From: JAPOXR01 sp965221815
GTDB lineage: Bacteria > Pseudomonadota > Alphaproteobacteria > Rhodobacterales > Rhodobacteraceae
NCBI GenBank assembly: GCA_965221815.1
Contig: OZ244915.1
Location: forward strand, 496,001 to 560,000
Length of the DNA stretch: 64,000 nucleotides
Direction: 5' to 3'
The translations under genes and the position numbers were made by a program. Below, in pieces: positions 50,949-60,400 of this stretch (position 1 is its first letter; each line of letters starts with the position of its first letter). The notes beneath the pieces are model-generated. The model made no database searches, was not told where the DNA came from, and saw nothing but the letters and a program-made list of their open reading frames with translations.

Positions 50949-52524
50949 ATGACCCGTCAACGCCTGCCCATCGGCATCCAGGACTTCGCCCGGCTCCGGC
51001 AAACCGACAGCTACTATGTCGACAAGACCCCGCTGATCCGGGACCTGATTGAGCGGGGTGATCACTGGTTCCTCTCCCGGCCGCGGCGGTTTGGCAAGAG
51101 TTTGCTGGTGGACACGCTCAAGGCCCTGTTCGCGGGGCAGGAGGACTTGTTCCGGGGATTGGACATCCATTGATCACTGGGACTGGTCAGTCACCCATCC
51201 GGTGGTGCGGTTGAGCTTTGGCAGGAAGTATGACGGGCCCGCGGATATTGAACGCAACCTCGCCAATCAACTCGGCCTGATCGAACATGCGGCCGGATTG
51301 GATCCGCCCAACCCCGCGGAAGCCCCGCCCGAACGTCTGCGAACTCTTCTCTATCGCCTTCATCACACGACCGGACAGCGGGTGGTGGTCCTCGTCGATG
51401 AGTATGACAAGCCGATCCTCGATGGGTTGCCTGACCTGGATCGGGCCCGCGCCAACCGGGAGGCGCTGCGCAGTGTCTACGGCATCATCAAGGACAGCGC
51501 GGAGTATGTCCGCTTCGTCTTCGTCACCGGGGTGAGCATGTTCTCCAAGGTCAGCCTGTTCTCGGACATGAACAATCTCAAGGATATCAGCCTGGATCCC
51601 CGCTTTGCCACGATCTGCGGGTATACCGATGACGATATCGACACGGTGTTTGCCCCCGAGCTCGACGGGCTGGACCGGGATGAGATTCGCACCTGGTACA
51701 ACGGTTACAACTGGCTGGGCACGGAGCGGCTCTACAATCCCTTCGATGTGTTGCTGCTGTTCGAAGATCGCAAGTTCAAACCCTACTGGTTTCGCACCGG
51801 TTCGCCGCGTTTCCTGTTCGAGACCCTCACGGCCCAATCCCTCAGTCCGATGGAACTGGAGAAGCAGATGGCCGACGAGTCGCTGATGTCAACATTCGAA
51901 ATCGATGACATTGACGTGAAAGCTTTATTATTCCAGACCGGTTACCTGACCATCGTGGATGAGCAGAGCGATGGGTTCGACATGCTCTATCAGCTCGACT
52001 ATCCCAACCAGGAGGTGTGCGTCAGTCTGAACCGGGGATTGCTGCAGTATCTGGGCAAGACGGTCGCAGACGCGCGGGGGCAGGGCCGCGATCTCTGTGC
52101 CCATCTCGAATCCAACGACTTTGAAGGCTTTGCGGAGACGCTCAAGGCCTATCTCGCCAGCATTCCTTACCAGTGGCACGCCACGGGGGATCTGGCGCGC
52201 TATGAGGCCTGGTATGCCAGTCTGCTGCACATGTGTTTCCGCGCCATCGGGGTGAATGTGCGCACCGAGGAGGCCTCCAGCCATGGGGGTGCCGACATGG
52301 TGGTCGAAACGGGCGGGCAGGTGTTCGTGCTGGAATTCAAGATGGCGGGCCAGGACGCGGACGTTGAGACGAAGATGGAAGAGGCGTTCACCCAGATGCG
52401 GGATCGGGGCTATGCGAACCGCTACCGGGACCGCGATGAGCCCCTCCATCGGATCGCGGTGGTTTGTGGGCGCGAGGCCCGCAACCTGCTGGAAGTGCGG
52501 GCTGAACGGGTGAACAGCTCCTGA
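50949..52524 (+). pseudogene. AAA-ATPase-like / PD-(D/E)XK nuclease-like gene (DUF1703 type) with one frameshift
   Basis: Frame 1 encodes MTRQRLPIGIQDFARLRQT, YYVDKTPLIRDLIERGDHWF and the P-loop-like SRPRRFGKSLLVDTLKALF, stopping at ~51173. Frame 2 resumes at once with DHWDWSVTHPVVRLSFGRKY and runs to 52524. The Walker B-like VVVLVDEYDKPILD is present, and the C-terminal nuclease-like core is GADMVVETGGQVFVLEFKM (D-x17-ExK spacing). An extra T in CATTGATC (about 51170) explains the break. Apart from this, the ~524-aa protein is complete, so the inactivation is recent or a base-calling error. Members are common in host-associated bacteria; the role is unknown. Confidence 0.8.
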
Positions 52525-52537
52525 ACACGGAGTCCAC

Positions 52538-52672
52538 GTGACAATTGAAACGGGATGTCGTGATCAGGTTTGAGCGTCTTTGCTGTTTGAATGAATCCTG
52601 GTGGGGTGAAAGTGTGGACTATGGCGCGTCAATAACCTGAGAATTGACAACAAACATGGTGAGAATCTGAGA
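52538..52672 (+). repeat. R1 tip and R2 copy 3
   Basis: GTGACAATTGAAACGGGATG at 52538 is the first part of repeat R1. From 52619 TGGCGCGTCAATAACCTGAG with ACAACAAACATGGTGAGAATC is a diverged R2 copy. The order is reversed relative to 42215-42415. Confidence 0.65.
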
Positions 52673-52813
52673 GTGCGACGATCCATCAGGCGCTTTTGAC
52701 GAGTTTAAGGATGCATCCCAAATGCGCGGAATTAGGCCTCATGCCTGTGTTCTGCTGGTATGTTGATAGCTTTGCGAGGATGTCCCCATATCTGCAGGGA
52801 AAGGTAGCGTAGG

Positions 52814-53047
52814 TCAGTTCGGTAGCTTCAGGGCACGCCGCAATAGCGTGTTGATTTGTCTCCGCTAGTCTTTTCCACCCGCCCGCAGTCGGCTCAATAC
52901 ATCGGAATCCAGCATAACGCTGACCTCCTCTTTGCGGTTGGTGAGATCAAGAACAGACGGCAACCCGATGACTGCTTCAGCAAAAAAGCCATTGTCGAGT
53001 TCATTCACATCGCCGTTCTTATCGATGTATGACTTACGATCCGGCAT
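52814..53047 (-). pseudogene. brnA: BrnA antitoxin with an in-frame amber codon
   Basis: The minus strand encodes MPDRKSYIDKNGDVNELDN, FFAEAVIGLPSVLDLTN and KEEVSVMLDSDVLSRLRAGGKD, then TAG at 52867-52865, then RRQINTLLRRALKLPN and TGA. The post-amber segment is exactly the ribbon-helix-helix DNA-binding tail of BrnA, where a Trp or Tyr codon would be expected at the TAG. As read, the product is 60 aa and lacks its tail. Confidence 0.7.
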
Positions 53048-53301
53048 ATGCCCTTATCTCCCTGCGGTTGGCCTTTCCGAAGGCTGATGAGCCGACATGC
53101 ACCGTCTCGTGGTGTCCATGCGGCCACATAATACCGTCCGTTGATCACACTCACCGAAGCATACCGGATTTTGCCGTAGATCCTGCGCTTATCCTCTCGG
53201 GTTTTGGCGATATCCCAGCGAAAACCACTGAATATGCTAAAGTCACCTCCGTGTTTTTCAAGTTTCCAGGCGCGCTTCTAATCATCCCACACGATCTTCA
53301 T
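53034..53301 (-). pseudogene. brnT: BrnT toxin with an amber codon and a frameshift
   Basis: Starts MKIVWDD at 53301, then TAG, then KRAWKLEKHGGDFSIFSGF, RWDIAKTREDKRRIYGKIR, and VINGRYYVAAWTPRDGACR. With one base removed from a run of A at ~53085 it ends SLRKANRREIRAYAGS. These are the BrnT RNase fold motifs (WD-x-K-x2-N-LxKHG; YvxVaWTpRdg-RiISlRkAnrrE). It overlaps brnA in the usual toxin-antitoxin order. It cannot give a full toxin without amber readthrough and frame restoration. Confidence 0.75.
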
Positions 53302-53916
53302 TCGGACTTTCCATACAAAGTTTCCGGGAGAATTGAAACGGAAACTGCGGCAGTATGCAAACAGTGCGCCGCGTGAAGGTGCATTGAGATATGATGGCTT
53401 GTGCCAATGCGGAAGAACTGAGGGCATGCATTGGAACCTGCAGCTCTCAGGCGCTGACAATCCGGGAGAATTCAGTAGTTGAATATCATTAATGGGCAGA
53501 CCCTTGGTTCCGCCTTAGGGATTAGAAATGAGTGGGATTTTTGTGTTTGCCCTTGACAACATTGTGCGCTCGCCGAGCCCTCTTTCCTGTATAATTCCAG
53601 GATTAGTCATATGGCTGAATGACAGGTCTTGAGTTGATTCGATCAGCAGTCCGATACGAATACTCCAGCATCTTGAAGTAAAATACCAATTGCAATTTCT
53701 TTTCTGTTGTTGGTTGGTTTCTGGCATCTTTACAGCTTTAAGTCACGCAAAAAGAACTCGCTGGAAATGTCGGATGATTAAACCATTGAATCACCCATAT
53801 CACCAGAAGATCATTGGTATAAAAGTGAAATTGGATCTTAATGTCTTGTTGGAATTGCAGTGATAGTTGCAGGTAGAGTTGTCCGTTTACAAGAATAACA
53901 AGACGGAGATTTCGAC
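53302..53916. other. AT-richer intergenic region before the tyrosine recombinase
   Basis: About 600 bp, visibly lower in GC than neighbouring genes, with no tRNA, clear coding frame or long repeat that I can support. It may hold the recombinase promoter (TATAAAAG at ~53817) and possibly an attachment site. Confidence 0.4.
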
Positions 53917-54837
53917 ATGGAGAATGAGATTACTGGAAAACTGCGGGGTGTGGAGTTGTCCGCAGAATTGGCCGATGAAATTCGGAAGACTCTGGCGGCA
54001 AGCAAAGCTTCCTCGACCATACGTGCCTACCAAGCGGCCTGGAAGAATTGGCAAAATTGGTGTGATGCGGGAGGTTTTGAGTCGCTTCCAGGAACACCAG
54101 ACGCCCTCGCCGCGTATCTGACTGAACGCGCCAAATCAATTCGATCTTCCAGCCTGAATCTCGCATGTACGGCCATCGGAGATGCACATAAACGGGCAGG
54201 TTTTTCCAATCCATGCACTGATCCTGTCATCACAACATTGATGCGCGGCCTCCGCCGACAGGCGGTAGAAAAAGGTGAGATCCCGGCCCAAGCGGCCGCC
54301 CTGACTTATGATGTTGTGGACATCATTCGGAACCATATTGAAAGCCAGACAGGTTCGCGCAAGAAAGCCCTGCGTGATCTGGCTCTCATCACTCTTTTGG
54401 CGGCCACAGGGCTTCGACGTTCCGAAGCCGCTGTGCTTGAATGGTCGGACATCTATTTTGAGAGTGATGGCACGGGCAGGCTCTATGTGCGCCGGTCGAA
54501 GACAGACCAAACCGGCAAAGGTGCGGTTATCGCCATCCCGGCCCGAGTCATGGAAGATCTGGATCGCTGGGATGGTATACAGGGGGCGGGTCGGACCGGA
54601 CGGGTCTTCGGACTCTCCGGGCGGCAGATCTCGCGCCGTATTGCTGCCAATGCCGCCGCCGCAGGCTTAGGTGAAGGTTTCAGCGGTCATTCCGGTCGGG
54701 TTGGGATGGCACAGACAATGACGCGCAAGGGCGCCCCAATCGCACTCATCATGCGGCAGGGACGATGGTCTTCAACCATCATGGTCGCCCGTTACACACG
54801 GCGGCAGTCCGCCGGTGAAGCATTGCGTTATCTGTGA
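53917..54837 (+). CDS. Tyrosine recombinase / phage-type integrase
   Basis: A 306-aa tyrosine recombinase. It has an N-terminal SAM-like core-binding domain (TIRAYQAAWKNWQNWCDAGG) and a C-terminal catalytic domain with Arg I in LLAATGLRRSEAAVLEW, the Lys in RRSKTDQTGKG, H-x-x-R in FSGHSGRVGMA, the Trp in RQGRWSS, and the Tyr nucleophile in MVARYTRRQSAGEALRYL. All catalytic residues are present. It lies between two oppositely oriented porin genes that share long identical 5' ends, so inversion of the interval by this or another recombinase is conceivable (inference). No attachment core was identified. Confidence 0.9.
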   Translation: MENEITGKLRGVELSAELADEIRKTLAASKASSTIRAYQAAWKNWQNWCDAGGFESLPGTPDALAAYLTERAKSIRSSSLNLACTAIGDAHKRAGFSNPCTDPVITTLMRGLRRQAVEKGEIPAQAAALTYDVVDIIRNHIESQTGSRKKALRDLALITLLAATGLRRSEAAVLEWSDIYFESDGTGRLYVRRSKTDQTGKGAVIAIPARVMEDLDRWDGIQGAGRTGRVFGLSGRQISRRIAANAAAAGLGEGFSGHSGRVGMAQTMTRKGAPIALIMRQGRWSSTIMVARYTRRQSAGEALRYL

Positions 54838-55070
54838 TGATGAAGATTCCGGCTAATGTCTCAGTTGGCAGTATGCCGTATTGCCATCATTCGGGTCATT
54901 TGGAGTCGGGTGCCGCGCTGTCATGTGTTGCAAAAACGCATCTAGCCTAAAGTTCCGAGCAACCCCTTTTGGAAATGAACCTTATCGAAGCATCAGAAAG
55001 GTTCTAAACGGCCTCTCAGACAAGCGATTTATTCGTTTGTCCGTTAATTGACATAATAGGACAGAAACAG

Positions 55071-56915
55071 ATGAGAAAACTCTCTCTACTTGCCGCCGCC
55101 GCGATGGTGGCGGGCGGCAGTGCTTTCGCGATGGATGGCGGTGGCGTCTCCATCAGCGGGACAGCCAATTTCGGTGTCAAATTCGCTGAGAACGATGACG
55201 ACTCCAAAAACGAACTGCAATTCCACCATGAATTTGACGTCAAGTTTTCGGCTTCGGGGACGACCGATGGCGGGATTGGTTTTGGTGGCAGCATGAGCAT
55301 CGATAACCGTGAAGATGTCACCAGTGGCAAAGTCACGGCAGCGAAAACCGGTTACATTGTGACTGAGAATGACAAAATCGCTGATCTCAATGCCCGCTTC
55401 GGCTTTGACACACGCGACTTGGTGGCAGGTGATGTCATCGAAAGCGGCAACAAAGCTAATTTGTCGGGATACGGAAAAGCCAAGATTGACACTCATAATG
55501 TTGCAGTAGTTGCGACAACATCAAATGTGGCCGTGGGGGGTTCGATCAGTCGTACCGTAGAATCCATCGCTGCGATTAGTACTGAGGACAACGATGGTCG
55601 CACGACTGCCAGGCAAGACCGCGGCAACACCGTAATCAACCTCATTCGATTTACAAGGACTGTGAATGGGGCAAAAACAACGGAATATGTCTGGACAACA
55701 CAGGACGTTGCCACGATCAATGGCTTTGGAGATGCAAGTGATGCAGCGATACTCGCAACCGGTCGGGTAACTGTGGCGCAACCTGCGCCCGGTGCTGGAA
55801 TAGCTGCGACCGCAGACCCTGAGGGCCCTCTCGGCCCCTTGCCCGCGATTCCGCCTGGTCCTGTGAGTGCAACGATTCAGATCGACACAATCGCATCCGG
55901 TCAAAATGCTCCGACGGCTGCCGACAGACTGGCCGGCGGCCTTACCCAAGCTGTTGCGGCATCCACACGGGTGTTGAGCCACACGGGACCGGAACTGGCA
56001 GTCAAGATGGCGCGTTCACAAGCCTACATCAACAGCCTGTCCGCATCGGTTGCCGCTTCCGACAAGCAAAAAGTCAACAATCACGGCGAAGTCTATATCT
56101 CGATGGATATGCACAAGCTGACGATTGGCTCTGATCTTGCACAAGCTGACCAACTTGCGGCGGGTGGCAATGATGGTCTGGCCGATCCTGGCTTCGACGG
56201 TATCGGAATCGACGACGTGGCCGAAGGTGTCTGGGGCAAGTCGGCTGCTGATGTCCGCTATGATGGGGACTTCGGTGTGGCAAAGGTGGCCATCTCCTAT
56301 GGGGACAACGCCGGTGATGCGGACTGGGCGGCTGGGTTTACCTTCAATGTTGATCCTGTGAATTTTGGGGCTGGTTTTGACAGCCACGGTGTCATGTCGG
56401 TCGGCATGGGCTTCACGCAGGGCGCAATCGCTATGAGTGCCATGTATTCGACCGATAGCGATCATGATGAGGCCGACAATGAAGGATTCGCTTGCAGTGC
56501 TGATCTCAATGATCAAACCAAAGCAGCTTATAGCGCAGTGAAACATGGAGCCTGTGTCCTTAACAACAATCAGAATATTGCCAACAAACCGGACTTGAAA
56601 AATCAGGCGATGGGTGTGGATGTCAGCTATCAAATGAACGAAACAACTTCAGTTGTTCTGGTCGCTGCTCAACACAAGAAAGAATCCGCGCATTTGAGCT
56701 ATAAGGCTCCGGTAGGGCTAAAGGATCAAGCTCAAGCAGCGGAAAATCCAACGACCACCAATGCCTCTTTGACTTGGTCGAAATCCTCCACCACCGTGGA
56801 CGCCTTCGGTGTCGGCTTCTCCCATGATCTCGGCGGCGGTGCGACCCTGAAAGCCGGTGCTGGCTCGGTGGACAGCAATGCAGTGGCCGATCTCGGTATC
56901 ACCATGAAGTTCTGA
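55071..56915 (+). CDS. Outer-membrane porin, paralogue 2
   Basis: The 614-aa largest member of the family. Signal peptide MRKLSLLAAAAMVAGGSAFA, the shared block to SIDN (~79), then a ~255-aa unique segment (about 82-335), including a Pro/Ala-rich stretch (AQPAPGAGIAATADP and GPLGPLPAIPPGPV). The common frame then resumes at NNHGEVYISMDMHKLTIGSD and ends in DLGITMKF. A second unique stretch with two Cys (CSADLNDQ, HGACVLNN) follows STDSDHDEADNE. The leader TTGACATAATAGGACAG immediately upstream is the same as in the other two. Single gene with its own terminator. Confidence 0.9.
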   Translation: MRKLSLLAAAAMVAGGSAFAMDGGGVSISGTANFGVKFAENDDDSKNELQFHHEFDVKFSASGTTDGGIGFGGSMSIDNREDVTSGKVTAAKTGYIVTENDKIADLNARFGFDTRDLVAGDVIESGNKANLSGYGKAKIDTHNVAVVATTSNVAVGGSISRTVESIAAISTEDNDGRTTARQDRGNTVINLIRFTRTVNGAKTTEYVWTTQDVATINGFGDASDAAILATGRVTVAQPAPGAGIAATADPEGPLGPLPAIPPGPVSATIQIDTIASGQNAPTAADRLAGGLTQAVAASTRVLSHTGPELAVKMARSQAYINSLSASVAASDKQKVNNHGEVYISMDMHKLTIGSDLAQADQLAAGGNDGLADPGFDGIGIDDVAEGVWGKSAADVRYDGDFGVAKVAISYGDNAGDADWAAGFTFNVDPVNFGAGFDSHGVMSVGMGFTQGAIAMSAMYSTDSDHDEADNEGFACSADLNDQTKAAYSAVKHGACVLNNNQNIANKPDLKNQAMGVDVSYQMNETTSVVLVAAQHKKESAHLSYKAPVGLKDQAQAAENPTTTNASLTWSKSSTTVDAFGVGFSHDLGGGATLKAGAGSVDSNAVADLGITMKF

Positions 56916-56941
56916 TCACTGATCAGACACAGAGATTTGAA

Positions 56942-56968
56942 AGGGCGATCTGTGGATCGCCCTTTTTC
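56942..56968 (+). terminator. Rho-independent terminator after porin 2
   Basis: AGGGCGATC-TGTG-GATCGCCCT stem-loop (56942-56963) followed by TTTTTCTG; 9-bp perfect stem. Confidence 0.92.
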
Positions 56969-57100
56969 TGTGAGGGCGCGGAAGTTTTCGATGAAGAATC
57001 ACAGTAGCAGACATTCTCCCCCGTGTTTGAAGTGCTCGGTGTGGGGCGGACAGTTTGAATTGAGAGCTGTTGGCACTATGGTATTTGCAAGCGATCTGGG

Positions 57101-57523
57101 TCACGGTTTATTCGCCGGAAAACCGTATCGGTTCACGGTGACATGACGTTTTCCGTCTGGCCAGACCTCGATCACTTGATTCACCAAGTCCGGAGAAGTC
57201 TCTAGAGTTGAGAGCGCGGCCTCAAAATAGAATTCCATCATTGTCAGGTTTGCGCCGACCGGAGGATTTAAGCAGATCAGCCCTGCATGAATAGGAACAC
57301 CCAAATAGCAGGGTGCCTTCGAACTGCTTCCAGCCCGTGGGCGAAAATCATCCGAATTCCGAGTCACGAAGGTCCAATCATCTTCGATGATACATTTCAT
57401 CAATTCCCAGTCTTTCCATGCGGCCATTCCACGGTGAGCCACATGGGCCGATGCCGTAAAGCCCGCCAATTGTGCGATTTTGGCCAAACGGAGGGATAAA
57501 CACTCGTCGATCAGGAATTTCAA
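57101..57523 (-). CDS. DUF5615 PIN-like toxin
   Basis: A 140-aa PIN-fold ribonuclease-like protein: MKFLIDECLSLRLAKIAQLAG (catalytic Asp6), HVAHRGMAAWKDWELMKCI, DDWTFVTRNSDDFRP (second acidic cluster), and GLICLNPPVGANL. This is the Mut7-C/DUF5615 toxin pattern. Its start overlaps the DUF433 antitoxin stop by 4 bp, so the two form a toxin-antitoxin operon. Probably cleaves RNA; target unknown. Confidence 0.88.
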   Translation of the reverse strand: MKFLIDECLSLRLAKIAQLAGFTASAHVAHRGMAAWKDWELMKCIIEDDWTFVTRNSDDFRPRAGSSSKAPCYLGVPIHAGLICLNPPVGANLTMMEFYFEAALSTLETSPDLVNQVIEVWPDGKRHVTVNRYGFPANKP

Positions 57524-58191
57524 ACTGGGCCAAGACTCACGGTTGTCGATGACATCTTTTGAATGACCTGCGGCAGTTTCGACCTCGTTCTCGGTCGTCC
57601 GTTCAAAGGGTGCGCCTTGGCGTAAATTCTTGCGTTTTCCACCCGCTCCGCGGTCAGACGTGGAAACGCTTCAAGAAGAGCATCAAGTGTCTCGTGCTGC
57701 GCCAGATCAGCCAGCTCATGCACCATAATGCGCGTACCACGCAGCATGGGAACGCCACCCCGCCTGTCATCATCTCTTTCCACATCGGCTTCGGCGCGGG
57801 CCAAGGCCAACATTCTCTTCACTGTTTCGTTCAGGACCTTTGCCAGATCAAGAGTCATGGCTCCCTCCGTCAAGACCGCATCTGTAGTGCCGTCTCTCAT
57901 CATCAGATCAATCCTGTTGAACACTCGAGTGCGGATTTGTGGACTGACATGGCTCCCATTCGTGACGTTGAAGACCACCATGGGACAGGCCGTGTGCTCC
58001 AAGAAACGACATCTCGCGAGACCCTTTGACGGCCTCGTCATGTTCAAGAAAGATTCTGGAAGCACCCCGTCGTCAATCATGCGGTTCACCGATTTCCGAT
58101 CGGTCTCGGCAATAGCCGCGACCTCACTGATTGTGAGAGGACGCCTGATTGACTTCGGCAAATCAAAAAAAGTCAGTGCCGCAGAGGTCAT
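57520..58191 (-). CDS. DUF433 antitoxin
   Basis: A 223-aa protein. The N-terminal ~60 residues resemble an HTH (LTISEVAAIAETDRKSVNRMI). The C-terminal DUF433 module carries GGVPMLRGTRIMVHELADL, LLEAFPRLTAERVENARIY and AHPLNGRPR. DUF433 proteins are the partners of DUF5615 toxins and act as antitoxin and autorepressor. The length is longer than minimal DUF433 proteins because of the extra N-terminal domain. Confidence 0.87.
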   Translation of the reverse strand: MTSAALTFFDLPKSIRRPLTISEVAAIAETDRKSVNRMIDDGVLPESFLNMTRPSKGLARCRFLEHTACPMVVFNVTNGSHVSPQIRTRVFNRIDLMMRDGTTDAVLTEGAMTLDLAKVLNETVKRMLALARAEADVERDDDRRGGVPMLRGTRIMVHELADLAQHETLDALLEAFPRLTAERVENARIYAKAHPLNGRPRTRSKLPQVIQKMSSTTVSLGPV

Positions 58192-58287
58192 GATATACGT
58201 GTCAATAAACTATTCCGACTCCCGGATGAACTCAGCCTAGACCATGTGTCCCAACCCTTCAAGTCACTTGTTGGTGTTTCCAAGACA

Positions 58288-58313
58288 AAGGGGCGATCCG
58301 CAGACCGCCCCTC
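58288..58313 (-). terminator. Rho-independent terminator after porin 3
   Basis: Minus strand GGGGCGGTCTGCGGATCGCCCC followed by TTTGTCTT; a 9-bp stem with one G-T pair. Confidence 0.75.
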
Positions 58314-58336
58314 AAATCTCTGTCTCTGACCAGTGA

Positions 58337-60040
58337 TCAGAACGTCATGGTGATACCGAGATCGGCCACCGCGTCGCTGTCCACCGAGCCAGCACCGGCT
58401 TTCAGGGTCGCACCGCCACCCAGATCATGGGAGAAGCCGACACCAAAGGCGTCAACTTTGGTATCGCTGACGCGCCATGCACCTTCAACACCTGATTCGC
58501 CATCGGTCAACTTGTCATTGTCGGTCTCTTTTGGGGCCCATTTCGCGCCTTCAATCGTGTGCTGTGCAGCCACCAAGACCAGCGACGTCGTGTCGTTCAT
58601 CTTGTAGGTGACATCCACGCCCATCGCCTGGTTCTTCACATCAGGAGCGTTGGCGGTAACTTTCTCCAAACTCACCATGTGAGTTGTGGCGTCATCACCC
58701 GTGCCTTTTGTCCATTTATAGGTGCCACCGGCCATGTCTTTTTCATTGTCTGCTTCATGCGCATCGCTGTCGGTTGAATACAGCGCATTCATCGCGATTT
58801 GACCTTGCGAGAAGCCCATACCGAGCGACACGACGCCATGACTGTCAAAGCCCGCGCCCATCGTGACCGGTTCCACATCAAAACTGAACCCTGCGGCCCA
58901 TTCGGCATCATCGTTGTTGTCACCGTAGGAGATGGCCACCTTTGCCACTCCGAAGTCACCGTCATAGCGGACATCAGCCGCCGTACCACCCCAGACAGCT
59001 TCGGCCTGGTCATCGATACCAATGCCGTCAAAGCCGGGATCGGTCAGACCGCCCGCGATCTTGTCCGCCGCGTCAATATCGGAGCCAATCGTCAGCGTGT
59101 GCATATCCATCGAGATATAGACCTCGGCATGATTGCCAACCTTGCCACCCGACGCTTTCACCGGCGTGATGGTGGGAGCCGTGGCGGGGGTTCCGTCTGA
59201 AGACTCGACAATTTCGGAAGCAATGACAACTTTTGAGTTGATGCTATCCTCCGCTCCCTCCTCGCCCCCAATTGCTGCCCCTTCTCCCAGATTGTAAGCT
59301 GCTTCGTATGCTTCAAAAGCGGTAATCAATTCGCGATTTTCAACTGCTACAGTTGCGTCAGCTGTCCGTATAATATCTCCGACTTCAAGATTACCGCTTG
59401 CTTCGGTGACTCGACGCCAACCAGTGATATTAACATTTGCCCGCGTTATAGTTTGAATCCCTTCATTGTTTGTCGTCGTCGTAACGACAAAACGAGCAGC
59501 CGGTGTATTTCCGTCGGCGGTGACATCGGTGGAGGCAACAAAAACAAGACCGGATACAGCACCATCGTGCTCTCCAGCTTCCACTGCAGCCTGATAATCT
59601 GAAGAAGACGGTGTCGCTGTATCTTTGGGCTTATCGCCTTCTTTTGCGAACTTGAACAGTTCGTCATTGTCGTCCAGGACCCTTTTACCCGTATCTCCAA
59701 TGGTGAAGTAGTAGGTTCCCTCGGCAGCCTGTACCGCCGCCGTTCCGTCCGACCCGGGCGTGACGACACCACCAGACACCGCGATATCGGTGCTTTCCTG
59801 GTTGTCGAGGGTCATTTTTGCGCCAAAGCTGACGCCGCCATCGGTGGTTCCCGACGCGGCAAACTTGATGTCAAATTCGTGGTGGAACTGCAAATCGGCT
59901 TCACTGCCGGGAGCACGATCCTCCTTGAACTTCACCCCGAAGTTCGCTTCCCCGCTGATGGAGACGCCACCGCCATCCATCGCGAAAGCACTGCCGCCTG
60001 CCACCATTGCGGCGGCGGCAAGTAGAGAGAGTTTTCTCAT
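58337..60040 (-). CDS. Outer-membrane porin, paralogue 3
   Basis: A 567-aa porin with the same signal peptide and first ~80 residues as its paralogues, then a ~220-aa unique segment (about 82-301, e.g. TGWRRVTEASGNLEVGDIIR, acidic stretch GGEEGAEDS). The conserved barrel follows from NHAEVYISMDMHTLTIGSD to DLGITMTF. The second variable patch after STDSDAHEADNE also differs (GGTYKWTKGTGDD). The leader GGACAGAAACAG precedes the ATG at 60040. It is inverted relative to porin 2. Confidence 0.9.
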   Translation of the reverse strand: MRKLSLLAAAAMVAGGSAFAMDGGGVSISGEANFGVKFKEDRAPGSEADLQFHHEFDIKFAASGTTDGGVSFGAKMTLDNQESTDIAVSGGVVTPGSDGTAAVQAAEGTYYFTIGDTGKRVLDDNDELFKFAKEGDKPKDTATPSSSDYQAAVEAGEHDGAVSGLVFVASTDVTADGNTPAARFVVTTTTNNEGIQTITRANVNITGWRRVTEASGNLEVGDIIRTADATVAVENRELITAFEAYEAAYNLGEGAAIGGEEGAEDSINSKVVIASEIVESSDGTPATAPTITPVKASGGKVGNHAEVYISMDMHTLTIGSDIDAADKIAGGLTDPGFDGIGIDDQAEAVWGGTAADVRYDGDFGVAKVAISYGDNNDDAEWAAGFSFDVEPVTMGAGFDSHGVVSLGMGFSQGQIAMNALYSTDSDAHEADNEKDMAGGTYKWTKGTGDDATTHMVSLEKVTANAPDVKNQAMGVDVTYKMNDTTSLVLVAAQHTIEGAKWAPKETDNDKLTDGESGVEGAWRVSDTKVDAFGVGFSHDLGGGATLKAGAGSVDSDAVADLGITMTF

Positions 60041-60111
60041 CTGTTTCTGTCCTATTATGTCAAATAAAGGACGGAGAACCACACGAGAGTCAGGGAAAGC
60101 GGGCAACTTGA

Positions 60112-60400
60112 CGTGTCAACACGCCGGCCAATCTCCTCCCGGCGATCGAAAGCCATGCGACGGATTATCTCGCCCAGGCTCACAGTCTCGCCCGGCGACT
60201 CGTCATGCTCTGGATGATCGACCGGGGACAGGAAAGCCTGATCACCCTCAGTCGGTACAGAGAGCGGATCCCGGTGCCGTTCCATGTCCTCAAGAACGCG
60301 CGGTTCGGCCCCGACGAGATGTTCACTCTCTACAACCACTCCGATCTACGCCAGCAGATTGAAGCGGCAGGCGGCACCAGCCACATGTTCCCGGATCTGG
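60112..60400 (+). pseudogene. Fragment of a ParA/StbB-like plasmid protein
   Basis: An open segment without a proper start reads TPANLLPAIESHATDYLAQAH, LVMLWMIDRGQESLITLSRYRE, PVPFHVLKNARFGPDEMFTLYN, and DLRQQIEAAGGTSHMFPDL. This resembles the C-terminal half of ParA-like ATPases carried with StbC-type proteins on plasmids and integrative elements. The P-loop half is missing; porin 3's upstream flank abuts it. Family match from memory, moderate certainty. Confidence 0.5.

Noticed and set aside
52814..53301. Genetic-code recoding (TAG read as an amino acid) to explain BrnTA
   Set aside because: BrnT also carries a frameshift, so ordinary decay is the simpler explanation; kept only as a low-weight finding.
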